A DNA stretch of 64,000 nt from positions 890,740 to 954,739 of the forward strand of contig SAXG01000014.1 in assembly GCA_012932865.1 (NCBI GenBank). Reading direction: 5' to 3'. The DNA is from Amylostereum areolatum. Taxonomy: Eukaryota > Basidiomycota > Agaricomycetes > Russulales > Stereaceae. The notes below the pieces were generated by a model, which did not search any database, had not been told where the DNA came from, and was given only the letters and a program-made list of their open reading frames with translations. Below are positions 1 through 11,336 of the stretch, one piece after another (the stretch's first letter is position 1; every line of letters begins with the position of its first letter). A program made the position numbers and the translations under genes.

Positions 1-2407
1 ACGATCCTTCTACCATCTATTATTTAGTGTCCTTGTCCCCCTCCGCGCCTCCGCTCGTCTCCTCCCCACCCTTCCCCTCCGCGCGCGAGTCCACGATCAT
101 GTTCGACGATATCCGTATCCTTCCTATTCGATCCCGTCTTTTTTACTCCCCACCGTTATTCTCTTTCTTCTCGTTTGTCTGTGTTTGAGTCGAGTACGTA
201 TATGCCCGCATGCGCCCCTGCCTGCCTCACTTTTCCCCCTCCGTCGCTCCCGCCCCCCTCCGAGAATGGCGCCTTCTGCCCACGCGGTTTCCGCGCGCAC
301 GTCCGCGTCGCCGCTGTTGCTGATGAGATCTTCCTTTTTTTTTCGCGCGGATGAAACGAGCTCTCGAGGGTGGAGTACATATGATACGTGATGGTGTATA
401 TGCGGGCGGGCGGGAGCCTGGAGGGTCGCCGCGCGCGGGCTTCATCTTTTCCGTGTTGGCGCCCGTCCGGATACTAGGTCGAGGCTCGACGGGCGCGCGC
501 GCGGGCTCTTTACTTCTTCCCTTTCGTCTGCTTTTCTTTGGGGGTGCGGTTGGGGTGAGGGGGAATGTTAATACCCGTCTTGAGGCCTTTGAGGTTCGGT
601 TTGATCGTGGAGGGGGCGAGCTCCGACGTGGGATCGCGTGGAAGATATCTTGAGAGATGGGTTCGTTGTTTCTGGTCGTCGTCGCACGTCAGACGGTCAG
701 AGTACTGTATTCATCGCCAGGACCGTGCGAACGGGTCTGCCTGGCGGCGGCTCGAAGGCATATCACGTCTGCAGCACATGCAAGTGGAGGGAGTGCGTCT
801 GCTTTCGAAGTGAGCGTCGGTGATGGCGATAAACGCTGATGTCGATTCGAATTTTTTGTTGTTTCGGAGATGAAGTGCGCACGTTCTATGTTAGGACGGT
901 CGTCATCATGTTACGTGATTGAGTACTGGGGCTGATCCGGGCGTTGAGGCCTGACGTTGAGGCCTGAGGAAGAGGTACTTACTTACATATGAACGATATA
1001 TGAAGTCGACGAAGGAGGGCCGTGTACTCGACGTGTACTTATGGAGGTGTGTTCGGGTCCCGCGGGTGTGGACTTATGATTACTCGGACGCTGCTTCTTT
1101 ACTTAGCAAAGTTTGAACCAGTACCTGGTGGGTTAAGTGAGTCAGACTTATGGCGTCGTGGTCGCTCGGATGGTCTCTACGCTTTACCAACTTACACAAA
1201 GACCGACCAGCCCGAGGAGAGATATCGTTCCACCGGAAATTGGGGGTCTACGCTGTCGGGTCTTGTTCCGCTGATCCTGATAGAGGAAGTGTCCGTGTTC
1301 TGACAACGATTCCACCCTCCTCGAAGTTCGAACTCTGCTCGCTTTTCATGGCCAAGTAAGTTCCAGCTTGCGGGGTTTGGGACTCTTCGTGGAAGTCACG
1401 TGATGCGAATGACGTCAGTGCTTCTGTCACTGTGGGCGTCCACCCATATTTTGTGAGGAGGAATCCTATAAATACAGCCTATTCTGCAAGACTGCATCAG
1501 AGATCATGGTAAAAGAGCAGTACGCACTCGCCGATGCGGACAGTCGGGCGCTCGAGCCATTCAGTCGACAAGGACAGTACCAAGTAAGTAAGCACCGCGT
1601 TTGTGGGACTGCGGGCATGCACTGGCAGCTCGCCAGGAAGGACGGCTGGAAAAGGAGCACTCCACTTGGACTGCGCGTTCTGGTCAGTGCGATCGAGCAG
1701 GCTTTCGTCATCCCGGTGATAGCGTGGCCTTTGTTGCCAGTTCTCATACCAATAGCTGTTCGGTGTCGTCCAGGATGGCGGTGACGAACGCGGAATGGAA
1801 CCTGGAAGGGGGTTGCGAGCTGCAGCTGTTGTTGACACTCTAGCGCCTCTAGCATTCGAAAGCTTGAGAGACGCGTGCTTACCCGAGGCCGACTTATTCA
1901 TGTTCTGCGGAAAGGGTCGTCCGTGCGGTGGGAGCCTGCCCGTGATGGGAATCTTCTTCCGGGTTCGCGATGGACGTAAACGCACGTTGGGGGCTCAGCG
2001 TAAAGTTTGGGGAACAAGATCGTCTTGCGCATGAAGTCATGTTGATGGAGCCGAGACGTTGGCAGACGGATCGGTGACTCCGCCCACCACAGAGGCACGA
2101 GAAGTGGTCCGTAACAGAAAACGTCGAGATCGGGTTTACATCTACGTACATCGCGCCGGGCACCTCGGGCGGAAAGAAGAAAAAGTCTATAGCGATATGC
2201 ATTGTATCGGGGAGTCATAATCCAAGAGAACGTACTCGTACATCGCGCGGGCTGTTGGAACGGGGGAGGGGGGGGGGGGGGGGGTAGAGAGCGAACGGGA
2301 CGACGGCGCGCGCACGGTTGCGCCTACGGGGATCGCATGCCCGCACTGTATCAGTACGTATTGTTGAGTTAGAAATAGGGCGGGGCGGTGAGATGTGGCA
2401 CGAACCT
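1..2407. other. No supported gene (left edge)
   Basis: I find no convincing exon chain here on either strand. A CT-rich stretch runs up to an ATG at about 100, followed by Met-Phe-Asp-Asp-Ile and then a GT. That could be a tiny first exon, but no continuation was found. A TCACGTGA palindrome lies at 1396-1403 and a poly-G run at about 2266-2283. The last part holds the 3' flank of the minus-strand peptide gene that ends at 2408. Confidence 0.4.
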
Positions 2408-2944
2408 CTAGTCCAAGTCGATCTCAGCGTGCGGGGTGACCTCGGGAGCGCGAGCCTTGTATTGCCTGTGAATGCCCCCACGTCATCTCGATGAGCGTCT
2501 GGCGAGGGTCGAAGGCGCAGGAACGGTTACTTAGAGGGCTTAGGCTTGTAGTCGGGCGTGGCCTCGGGGGAACGAGCCTTGTAATGCCTGCAAACAGTCA
2601 GATGGAGGTGAGCGTCTCCGTACGACGCAGACGGAGGAGGCAGCGGCGTCGGGTGTCGGGCTTACTTGGAGGGCTTGGGGTACCAGTCGGGCGTGGCCTC
2701 GGCGTCGCGGGCCTTGTAGTGTCTAGAGGTAGACACAAACATAGAGTGGTCAGCGTGATCGAGAGTGCGCATATATAGAGGGTTACTTGGACGGCTTCGG
2801 GAACTTGAAGTCGGGGTCGTCCTGCCGCTTTCCGACGGGTTCAGCGCGGACGATCTTGGCCTGCTTGAGCTCGCGGGTGGGGACCGCGAGGGCGGTCGCG
2901 GCGAGGGAGACGAAGAGGGCGAGCAGGATGCGAGAGGAGTACAT
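2408..2944 (-). CDS. Small secreted peptide precursor with repeats encoded by duplicated exons
   Basis: Four exons (2944-2787, 2722-2666, 2587-2531, 2465-2408) give 109 aa. The first about 20 residues are a hydrophobic signal peptide (MYSSRILLALFVSLAATALA). A short pro-region ends in Lys-Arg at residues 39-40, a Kex2-type site. The rest is a row of about 19-residue repeats: a shortened first one ending PKPSK, then HYKARDAEATPDWYPKPSK, then a second ending DYKPKPSK, then a divergent last one ending EIDLD. Exons 2 and 3 are both exactly 57 bp, and all three introns (64, 78, 65 bp) split the same AA|G or AA|A lysine codon in phase 2, so each exon is one repeat. No cysteine and no CAAX box, so it is not an ordinary basidiomycete pheromone. 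Its role is unknown. A Kex2-processed peptide or small effector is an inference. The splicing is strongly supported by the repeat register. Confidence 0.82.
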
Positions 2945-3867
2945 GGTAGCTCGGGGGGATGGGCGGAAGCTAGGTGTAGTAGCTGAGGAAAGTTGGAGCG
3001 GTCCCTGGCGTGGTTTATATGGAAGTAGTTGACGCCTGGGCTAGTCAGCACGGTGGATAATTGGGGGAGGGGAGGAGATGGTATGGCTATAAAGTCAGTA
3101 TGAAGAGCACGGATGGGGGTTCGACGGGCGAAAGGAAGGCCTTCCTGAGGCGTTGGCCGTCCACGGTGAGCGCCGGCGTCTGCGCAATTGCCTCCGCAGA
3201 TGCCGAACGGTGCTGGGGGGAAATACGCCGTCGAGGCGGAGATATGTCTGTTTACGACCAGAGGTGGAGCCGGGGGCTGGCGGATTCGGGGCGGTGTCGA
3301 GTAAAGATTGGACAGGAGAATCATCGGGGGTGACGGAATCAGAGAGCGTGGCTGGATGGCCGGCGTCGAGTGCCTTGAGATAGACGACGGTCCCGGCGCT
3401 GGACGTGAACGTTGGACAGTCAGAAAGCAGCTTATCGGAAGCATAACCGTGACCGAGCTCAACCGGGCTCAGAAGTCCTGTCAATGGGAGCTGCACGACT
3501 CGGAGCAGGAGACGGATTCGAGGGTGACAGTGACCGCCTGTGTGACCCAGAACGCGGTCTGCAGACCCTCGGCGTTCTCTTCTCCTGGACCAGCATATCA
3601 GAGTTCGACCAGAGTTGCACGGCGAGAAGTGCGTTCTCTGTTCTACCAGTACCGATTGGAGATGCGTTGAGCAAAGAGGTTGAACGAACGAACGCGACGC
3701 GGACGATTCCTGACGCAAACGCAGACGCGTCGGGCGTCATAAACAGCAGTCAACAACCGCCTCTTGCTCTCTCCCTCACACTTGGACCAACTAAGTACTC
3801 TGACAAGCACTCCACCTTCAAAACGCCCCAGCGCGCGCACTTGTCTTCCTAATTCCCTCGCGCTCAC
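2945..3867. other. Intergenic, divergent promoters
   Basis: Lies between the minus-strand peptide gene and SF3B4. Apart from the TATA box at 3014-3019 and a plus-strand TATAAAG at about 3088, I see no gene. Open frames here have no family resemblance and overlap on both strands. Confidence 0.5.
3014..3019 (-). promoter_or_regulatory. TATA box of the repeat-peptide gene
   Basis: The minus strand reads TATAAA 70 bp upstream of the ATG at 2944. It is followed by a CT-rich stretch, the usual layout of a strongly expressed fungal gene. Confidence 0.6.
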
Positions 3868-5204
3868 ATGTCAAGACCGCAGGATGACAGAAATCAGGAG
3901 GCCACCGTCTATCTGGCGCGTCCTTTCTCTATTCCACCTCCAACGCGTCTCTAACCTTTCCCATCCGGCGTAGGGAAACCTCGATGAGCGGTGTTCGGAT
4001 GCACTCGTATGGGAGCTCATGCTGCAGGCCGGCCCTGTCGGTACGTAACCCTTCGCCTTCAGCCTGGTCGTCTGGTTCAATTGTCGCCGCAACAGTGAAC
4101 GTCCACCTGCCCAAGGACCGGATCTCCATGGCCCACCAAGGCTACGGTTTCTGCGAGTTTCTGACAGAAGACGACGCGGAGTATGCCTGTAAGATCATGA
4201 ACCAAATAAAACTCTGGGGAAAGCCGATAAGAGTTAACAAGGTTCGTTCACAGCATCCTCGTCTGCCTCGCGCACAATCCCCGTCCCCATCCACCTCTCT
4301 CGGCCTCCTTTCGGAACCGCTTTCTTCCCTCCCCCTCGTAATTTTGTATGTATGCTGACGCAATAATTATCCTGTGTTTTTCTTTGCAGGCCTCTTCGGA
4401 TAAGAAGCAACTCGACGTCGGCGCGAACCTGTTCATCGGCAGTCTGGACGAAAACGTGGACGAACGACTGCTCTACGACACCTTCAGCGCGTTCGGCGTG
4501 ATGGCCACCACCGCCAAGGTGTGTGTCTCTATCTCACTCCACACCCACATGTCCCCCCCCCTTCTCCCTACCCCCTACGCTTCTCTCGCCCCCCTCCGTC
4601 CACCCATCCCCTGACGCCCAACCCCCAGATCGCGCGCGACCCCCAATCCGGCCAGTCCAAAGGCTACGGCTTCGTCTCCTACACCGACTTCGAATCCTCC
4701 GACGCCGCCGTCGAGTCCATGAACGGCCAGTTCCTCATGAACAAGGCCATCACCGTCCAGTACGCCTTCAAAAAGGACGGCAAGGGCGAGCGCCACGGCA
4801 CCCCCGCCGAGCGCCTCCTCGCCGCCCAGGCCCGGAAAAACAACGCCCTCCCCGCCGCCGCCCGCCCGCCGCCCGCCCCCGTCGCCTTCGGCGCCCGCCC
4901 GCCGATGCCCGGATACCCCCAGGCGCCGTACCAGGGCCAGTTCGCGGGCGCGCTCGCGCAGCCCCCGCCCCCGCCCGGGTTTACGCCGCAGCAGGCGGGC
5001 GGGATGGGCATGCCGCCGCCGCCGCCGCCGCCGCAGATGATGATGATGGGGATGCCGATGGGGATGCCGATGCAGGGCATGCCGCCCCCGCCTGGCATGC
5101 CCATGTTCAACCCCGCGCAGGGCGGCTACCCGCCGCCGCCGCCGCCGGGGTTCACGCCTCAGGGGATGCCTATGATGCAGACCCCCCCGCCGTTCATGGG
5201 GTGA
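3868..5204 (+). CDS. SF3B4: Splicing factor 3B subunit 4 (U2 snRNP protein Hsh49/SAP49)
   Basis: Five exons (3868-3915, 3974-4040, 4096-4241, 4390-4518, 4629-5204) give 321 aa. There are two RRM domains. The first has GYGFCEF as RNP1 and the second has LFIGSLD as RNP2 and GYGFVSY as RNP1. The segment [20 protein letters not shown] between them and the [18 protein letters not shown] end of RRM2 match the SF3B4 family closely. The tail is rich in proline, glycine and methionine, as in the human protein. SF3B4 is part of the SF3b complex that holds U2 snRNP at the branch site; it binds pre-mRNA near the branch point in the nucleus. The first intron (3916-3973) has no GT donor that keeps frame and RNP2; a GC donor gives the family-perfect join VYL-GNLDE. 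Confidence 0.95.
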
Positions 5205-5742
5205 TGAGCCAGTGCCCGGCGTGCTCCTGTCATTGTAGCTTTTAGCCTTGGGATTCGGGAAGGGGAGCGGGGCCTCTTTCCTGTACGCGTCGGGTATCTC
5301 GGACTGAGTGAATGATAGACGCTTTTGAAGGATGTGTCCGACGTGTGTGTCTGGGCGGGTTGATCGTCGATAAGTGCCCGGGTCAGAGACGGAAGAGCGA
5401 GCGCAGAGCGGGAGTTGCGAAGAACGAATACTTAATTATGATTGTATGTGAGGCGAGGCGACGGCGGAGACGGCGGACGGCTACGGTATGTACAGCCTGT
5501 TCCAGAACGTATACATGCGGGATAGTTGTAGAATTGACAGGGGCACGCAGGAGGCAGGTGGCCCCACAGAGGAGGTCGATGCGGAAGGTGGGGTCCAAGC
5601 GTATGGCAGAGATACTCAGGGACAGGGACAGCTAGGGTGTGTATCGGGAACGGGATTCGCAAGTCCTCGGCGGCGTCGCGCTTGATTCAATGGCCGTTCG
5701 ACTCATCGCGGTCGTCCATTCGCCATCGTGCTACGTCAGACA
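5205..5742. other. Convergent 3' regions
   Basis: Contains the 3' ends of SF3B4 (plus) and of the F-box-like gene (minus). I see no further coding sequence. Confidence 0.5.
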
Positions 5743-7297
5743 TCACGGCGGCTCATCTTCGGCCGTCGCGAGGTGCAGGGCGTGCTCGACCCGTGCGTCG
5801 AAGTGGAGGAATTGGAGGAACAAGGCGTCGAGCGTGCGCTTGCCACACCTGAACTCGGCCCGTAGGGCGTGATGGACGACCTCGTCCAGATGTCGAGGAT
5901 CTTCAGCATCACCTAGGGCATGGTGAGTAACGGTGGAGAGGGACTGGAGCACAGGTTCGCTGAGCACTGCGGCCGCGCGCTCGAGAATGGCATCGCAGAC
6001 CGCTTGAGTTGTCTGCCAAGGACGAAGCAAAAAGCACGTATAACCGAGGTTAGAGATGTGGGCCAGGGATCGGATGTAAATACGCACGGGGTGCTCGCTG
6101 ATGCCCTCCCATTCATCAGGCGTCATCCGGCGCCAAGTCCACAGACGCGCGGAGGGGACGCGCTCGTAGCGGCCGAGATACTCAACTTCGTCCTCATCGT
6201 GCCCCACAAAAAGTTGAAACGGCTGGCCGGGGAGTGGCACGTCCGCATCGACTTCGTGCGTAGGTATGGCTCTCGACGTGTAGGGAGGAGGCTGCAAAGC
6301 CGGGAAAAAATACCCGTGCTCGCCTGCGCGGAGGTGCAGAAGCGGCTCGAAAGCTTCTTGGACGGGGTGTTGTAGACGCAGATGGCGATGTGCGACGCCG
6401 CGAGGGTTGATGAAGTCGCCATGGAGCTGACCGTCCAACACAAAGGCCGGCGTCAGTACCACACACGGTTCCTGTAGACGAGGACAAGAAATAAAAAAAG
6501 ACGGGAAAAGCCGCGGAGTCAAGACGCGGCGATGAGAGCGGAAGGGAACACGGGTACCGGAGTGGTCTGTGCTGCGCGTTGGACTGCAGAATGGGGGTAT
6601 ATGCGCGTTGGAGTCGGCGGTTGGACGAGGGTGTTGAGCGCGTTTAGTCGGCACGCCAACTCGTGCCGACGGAAAAGATCAATGGGTGGAAGGCGGCCTT
6701 GTACTTGAGGGTGCCAATGTAAAGGCGGATGGGTACTGGAGCCGGACACAAAGTATGGCCCCAGGTTGACATCTTGGTCCAGGACGTTATGGTTGATTAC
6801 GATAGCGGTGTGACGCTCCCAAGAAATGACCAGACGGGCCACGCAGCGCCTGGTGTCCCCTGATGGGGTAGTATAGCTTGGCCATGTGCAAACAGTCCTA
6901 GATGCCAGCCTTCGAAGTAGAAACGTATTAGACAGCACAGAAATGGAGTGTGGAGAGGTGGCGTCGTAAGCTATGTGAGGGGCGAAAAACCGGAGTTCAT
7001 GGCCGAGGGTGTCAAGAGCATATAAGCGGCCGTCATAAGCGTACTGAAGACGTTGGGCATCGGTCGAGTCGTCGGGTAGCTGAGGCACGGCAGGCGCATA
7101 ACCAAATATGTTGCCCAGTCGAAAGCAATCGCTGTCGGCAACGTCCTGGCCAAAAAAAGTCTTGAGCCCACAGTACCAAAAAGGGTATGAATACGTACCG
7201 TATCAATCAGGGAGCAGACGATCAAACAAGTGATCTCCGGAGGCAGTTGGAAGTTTGGAAAGAGCGCGGGGTTGGGGTGCGCGGCGAGGGTGGTCAT
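5743..7297 (-). CDS. F-box-like protein of unknown function
   Basis: Three exons (7297-7199, 7145-6558, 6471-5743; introns 53 and 86 bp, all in phase 0) give 471 aa. The start has LPPEITCLIVCSLID at about residues 18-32, the helix signature with which many basidiomycete F-box-like proteins begin. After it there is no repeat domain that I recognise; the long remainder is Leu/His/Pro-rich without membrane segments or a signal peptide. F-box proteins bind Skp1 and recruit targets to SCF ubiquitin ligases, but here only the short N-terminal motif supports this. An upstream ATG at about 7468 is open in the same frame, but the start at 7297 puts the F-box-like motif in its usual position. It shares its promoter with EMC4. 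Confidence 0.7.
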
Positions 7298-7575
7298 GAA
7301 ACTTGGGGATTGAGGAGCATGGCGAGCGGGAGGAGCGGGGGAGGGCGGCCATATAAAGAGTGTGGGAGTGATACGTAGCACGCCCGCCCTAATATCCACC
7401 AAGGTCGGTAGCACATGCTGGTCGGGAGCAAGGAGCGGCGGGCGGTGGAAAGAGTGACTCGGGCGCAACAGCGCTTTGACGGGTCACGTGATCGTACCTC
7501 GTCTCTCCATTGCATTTCCCACCGCTTTGTATTCGCATTACGACCCCAACTACAGCTACTACACTTCCCGCTGCC
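7298..7575. promoter_or_regulatory. Bidirectional promoter with TCACGTGA site
   Basis: The start codons of the minus-strand F-box-like gene (7297) and of EMC4 (7576) are only 278 bp apart. A perfect TCACGTGA palindrome, a core bound by bHLH factors of the Cbf1 type in other fungi, lies at 7484-7491, about 85 bp before the EMC4 start. Confidence 0.5.
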
Positions 7576-8357
7576 ATGTCCGTCGCCCTCAACTACGCCG
7601 CCATGGAGCATCCAAAGTTTGTCTGCTCGGTCTCTATTCGCGGCCTGTGCCCCTAACCGTCGACACCGCCTCAGATGGCGGCATCTCCCTCCTCCGCCAG
7701 GTTTCTCCTCCCTCACTTCCGTCCGTCTTCCATTTCAATATCTCCCTTTTTCGGCGTCCTCTTTTCTCGTGCTCACGCGAGGCTGTGCAGGCGAGGGCAT
7801 CCACCAAGCCCGTCGCGGCTGCCAGCAAGTCCTATGAGGCCCTCAAGGAACGCCGCGCATGGGAGTTTGGCTACGCACCCGCAAAGCAGCTGCCGATGCA
7901 AGCCTTCATGTTGTACATGTCCGGCGGCGGCGTCCAAATCTTCAGCATGGGCATCGTCGCCATGCTCCTCTTCTCCCCATTCAAAAATTTGGCGGCGATG
8001 AACGCAGGTGCGTCGGCGCTGCCCACGCCTATCATCACACCACCGCCCCCCCCCCATCACCGACATGCCCTCCCATGGCGTCTCGTCCCGCATCCGCACC
8101 TATGCTCATTTACACTTACCTTCCGCCGTCCAGCCTTCTCCCAGTTCGCCCCAGGCACTCCGTCGTCCTCATCCTCCGCCAACGCCACTGCGCTCACAAC
8201 ACTTCTCCTGCCCAAACTTCTCTACATCCTGTGCAATGCCCTCACCCTTGGTCTCGGCCTGTGGAAATGCCGTCAGATGGGACTGCTTCCGACAGGCACC
8301 GGCGACTGGCTAGCATTCGAGACTCGAGGACCGCCGCCGGAGATGACGTTGTTTTGA
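7576..8357 (+). CDS. EMC4: ER membrane protein complex subunit 4
   Basis: Four exons (7576-7616, 7675-7720, 7791-8007, 8134-8357) give 175 aa, the usual EMC4 length. The N-terminal half keeps the family PPG-F motif after a tryptophan. The core ALKERRAWEFGYAPAKQLPM leads into FMLYMSGGGVQIFS and a first hydrophobic segment. A second hydrophobic stretch (LTTLLLPKLLYILCNALTLG) is followed by LWKCRQMGLLPT, typical of the family end. EMC4 is a subunit of the ER membrane complex, which inserts tail-anchored and other weakly hydrophobic membrane helices. Exon 2 was chosen because it gives the PPG-F motif in phase; the donor at 7721 (GTCCGT) is the least certain join. The stop lies 216 bp from the converging GST gene. 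Confidence 0.92.
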
Positions 8358-8572
8358 TAGCACGAGGCTCTAATGTGTATCGCCCTCGACGCTCGCGGAT
8401 GAGTTTACATGTGTATGTACCCACTAATACCATTGCTTTCGATCACTCGTATTTTCTGCCGTGGGTCGAGCAGGAACCTCGAACAATGTTCACAGATTGC
8501 GAACCACGGCATATCCGCCAGTACAGTTACAAGTGTTACATCTTCATACTACAGCGCCTTGGCCCCCTCCCT

Positions 8573-9399
8573 TCAAACCACGGTCGCATACTTGTCGAAC
8601 GCATCCACGTATTTCGCCCATCTGCCTTCTTCTACCCCCGCAATCGTCTTCCACACGTCTCCCTGTTCCCCGACCACCTTCTTCGCAAAGATCAAGATCG
8701 AAGCGACGTCCACGTCTGCGTACGACGGCGTCGTATCGTCCCCCGCAATGAATTTGGCGTCTTTCCCATTGGCGTCGATCCACTTCCCGAGCGTGATCAG
8801 CGTCTGCTCGAGCTCCTTGAGCTTCTCCGCCCGTGCCGCGCCCTGCGGAACGACCTGCTCGAGCGGCCGGCCCATCCACCTCTCGCGCGTTTCCGTGAAG
8901 TACGCTTTCGCCTCCTCGGACGAGCACTGGTCGCGGATGTCGGCCACGATGAGCGGGAAGAACACGCCGAGAAGCGGGTTGGCCTCGATGAAGGCGGTCT
9001 GGAGCGCGCGTGTGTGGGGCGGGAAGAGCGAGGGTGCGGAGGGGTACTGGGATTCGAGGTAGAAGACGATTTCCTGCGAGTCCGTGACGGCCTTCTTGGT
9101 GGAAGGGTCGTAGATCGTGGGCACGGTGTAGAAAGGCTGCCCGGCCTTGACGCCAGTGGCGGGCATGCCGAGTTTTTTCATCTCGGCCTCGACAGCCTGG
9201 AATTCGAGCCAGACGGTTTTGTATGGGATCTTTTTGATGTTCAGGACGTAGCTGCCGAACGTCAATCAGCAAGGGATGAGTGGAGGGAGGGGAAGCGGAC
9301 CCACCGTGTCTTCCAAGTGTTAGGCGACCATGCAAGCTCGGTCTCGTCAGATCCCTCCAGCTTGCGGGGGATGTCGTAGAAAGTGAGCACGTCAGTCAT
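8573..9399 (-). CDS. Glutathione S-transferase, fungal FuA-like class
   Basis: Two exons (9399-9305, 9251-8573; intron 53 bp) give 257 aa. The N-terminal thioredoxin-like domain begins with VLTFYDIPRKLEG, continues with AWSPNTWKTRYVLNIKKIPY, and has VPTIYDP with the cis-proline and DSQEIVFYLE, the glutathione gamma-glutamyl site. The C-terminal helical domain ends in GDVWKTIAGVEEG. This arrangement resembles the wood-decay GSTs named GSTFuA, cytosolic enzymes that bind plant phenolics and conjugate or carry toxic compounds. There is no N-terminal catalytic cysteine; a serine or threonine near the N terminus would act instead. Two damaged relatives follow immediately, so the locus has been duplicated. 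Confidence 0.93.
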
Positions 9400-9797
9400 G
9401 ATGATGGTAGTCAGTACGAAACCGTTGCAGGGGCGATCGACTCCTACCCACGGCTGCCTGTGAGTATGCCATTATATACCCAGTGGCGACTGGAGATCGC
9501 AGTTAGTCATCGAATGAACCCCGCTGACATATCTATTGGCATCGATGGGAACGCGGGGGCATACATATCCATCGAGGAAGGTATGTATGGAAATCCGCGG
9601 GCTTTTTTGACAATTGACAATACCTTGCCCGGCCAGTGCCTGATTAGCTTCCCACTCGTTCAGATGTCATGGATATCTCCGGTATGTACATATGTACATG
9701 TACCAATATTGCTTTCAGCAGTTCGTATCTGCAGGCAAACAAGAGTACAGCACCCAAGTTTTACTTCCAAGCTACAACGCTTTCAGCGCCCCTGACT

Positions 9798-10302
9798 TCA
9801 AACCACGGTCGCATACTTGTCGAACTCGTCCACGTATTTCGCCCACCCGCCTCCTTCCACCCCCGCAATCGTCCTCCACACGTCTCCCTGCTCCCCGACC
9901 ACCTTCTTCGTAGATATCACATCTGCGAACGATGGAGTCGGTGTTCCGTTCCCCACGATGAATCTCGCTCCCTTCATCCCATCGGCATCCACCCATCTCC
10001 CGAGCCCGACCGACGTCTGCTCGAGCTCCTTGAGCTTCCCCGCCCGCGCCGCGCCTTCTCGAGCGGCATGCCGAACCACCTCTCGCGCGATTCCGTGAAA
10101 TACGCCCTCGCCTTCTCAGACGAGCACTGATCGCAGATATTGCCCACGACGAGTGGGAAGAACACGTCAAGAAGCGGATTGGCCAAAGAGGAAGGGGGGC
10201 CTACCGTATCTTCCAGGAGTTAGGTGACCAAGCAAACTCGGTCTGGTCGGTCCCCTGTAGCTTGCGAGGGATATCGTAGAAAGTGAGCACGGTGTCCGTC
10301 AT
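9798..10302 (-). pseudogene. Deleted GST copy
   Basis: A second copy of the neighbouring GST on the same strand. Exon 1 is intact (10302 to about 10208, MTDTVLTFYDIPRKLQG). A few bases after the donor the sequence jumps to the ANPLLDVFFPL part of exon 2, so the intron acceptor and about 90 codons, including VPTIYDP and the glutathione site, are gone. Further on, a short deletion after MPLE shifts the frame. The end, from about RAGKLKELEQT to KYATVV, is well kept in the other frame. It cannot make a working enzyme. Confidence 0.85.
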
Positions 10303-10424
10303 GGTGATAAAGGTCAGTATGGCAGATGCGATGGGCTCTAACACACCTATCTGCCATTTGAACAGTTCACTGAACAACGTCTGACTCATCAACAGCTTTG
10401 AGAATTTTGCGGGAGGCTTTGACT

Positions 10425-10600
10425 CTAGGCGCCGATTTCTAGCGTGTTCGTCACCGCGACCTGGGTCGAAGGATCGTAGATCGTGGGCAAGTTGTCTATG
10501 GGAGGCTTCCTGTCTGTAGCGTGCGCGCCGGGCGTACCAGGCTTCATCCCAGCCTCAACGGGAACGCACACAAGCAATCCATCGAATTTTGTATTCGCAA
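10425..10600 (-). pseudogene. Isolated GST middle fragment
   Basis: The minus strand reads VEAGMKPGTPGAHATDRKPP and then LPTIYDPSTQVAVTNTLEI. These match the middle of the intact GST (VEAEMKKLGMPATGVKAGQP, then VPTIYDPSTKKAVTDSQEI), which is the part missing from the copy at 9798-10302. On the minus strand the fragment lies upstream of that copy's first exon, so it is either displaced or the remnant of a third copy. Confidence 0.7.
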
Positions 10601-11336
10601 AGGCCCGCTCCACTTTGGCGGAGCGCTTGTAGGCTCGGCTACACATGCCGTCGTAAGTTTGAAGAGGGGAAGCTTACGACCGCGTTCTTGGCCTGCGACA
10701 GCTTCCGACGCCTTTGCCACCGGGCGGTTGGACTCAGGGATGTTGACGGCGTAGATGTTGAGAGTCAGCCTCAGTCAGGCGGGCGACAAGAGCCGTTCCA
10801 CAAGATAATACCTTGAACGATAATGAAGCTTCTTCGGACGACCAGCTAGAGCGGCGTGGCAAGCGTACAACAGCGATCTTTCGACAATAAAAAACACTCA
10901 GACATACAAACGATACAACGCACAGCAGCAAGGTGCTTCTGTACGCGGATTACTTCTCGACGATCATTCGACGATGCGACGAATGGACCAGTCCTCGGCA
11001 CCAGGTGTAAAGACGCCGCCAACGCAGTCCTTCCAAACCTTCATCGTTTGAATGAAGGACATCAAAATCTGCAAGTTCCTGCAAGTGTACGATGAGTACA
11101 GCTTCGGCGACAGCGCAAAGGGAAACATACCGAGAGAGCTCGGATATCATGAATGGGCACGCAGGCCCAAAAACTTTCCCCACACGCCTTTCCCAGAGTA
11201 CCTCCTCAAACACCGCACTCGTCGCGGCCGCCACCTCGTTCTCAACGCCATCTACCGCACCTGCCACCACCTCGCCCGGCGTATCCCTACCAACGCCATC
11301 CCCAGGCGAGGCTCCATATCGGAGCCAACAATACCG
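10601..11336. other. No supported gene
   Basis: Between the GST fragments and the eRF1 stop. Short open frames exist on both strands, but none shows a family motif or a consistent exon chain. The right end will contain the eRF1 3' UTR. Confidence 0.4.

Noticed and set aside
2408..2944. Reading the repeat-peptide gene as a mating pheromone precursor
   Set aside because: No C-terminal CAAX motif, a classical signal peptide is present, and the repeats do not resemble pheromone cores.
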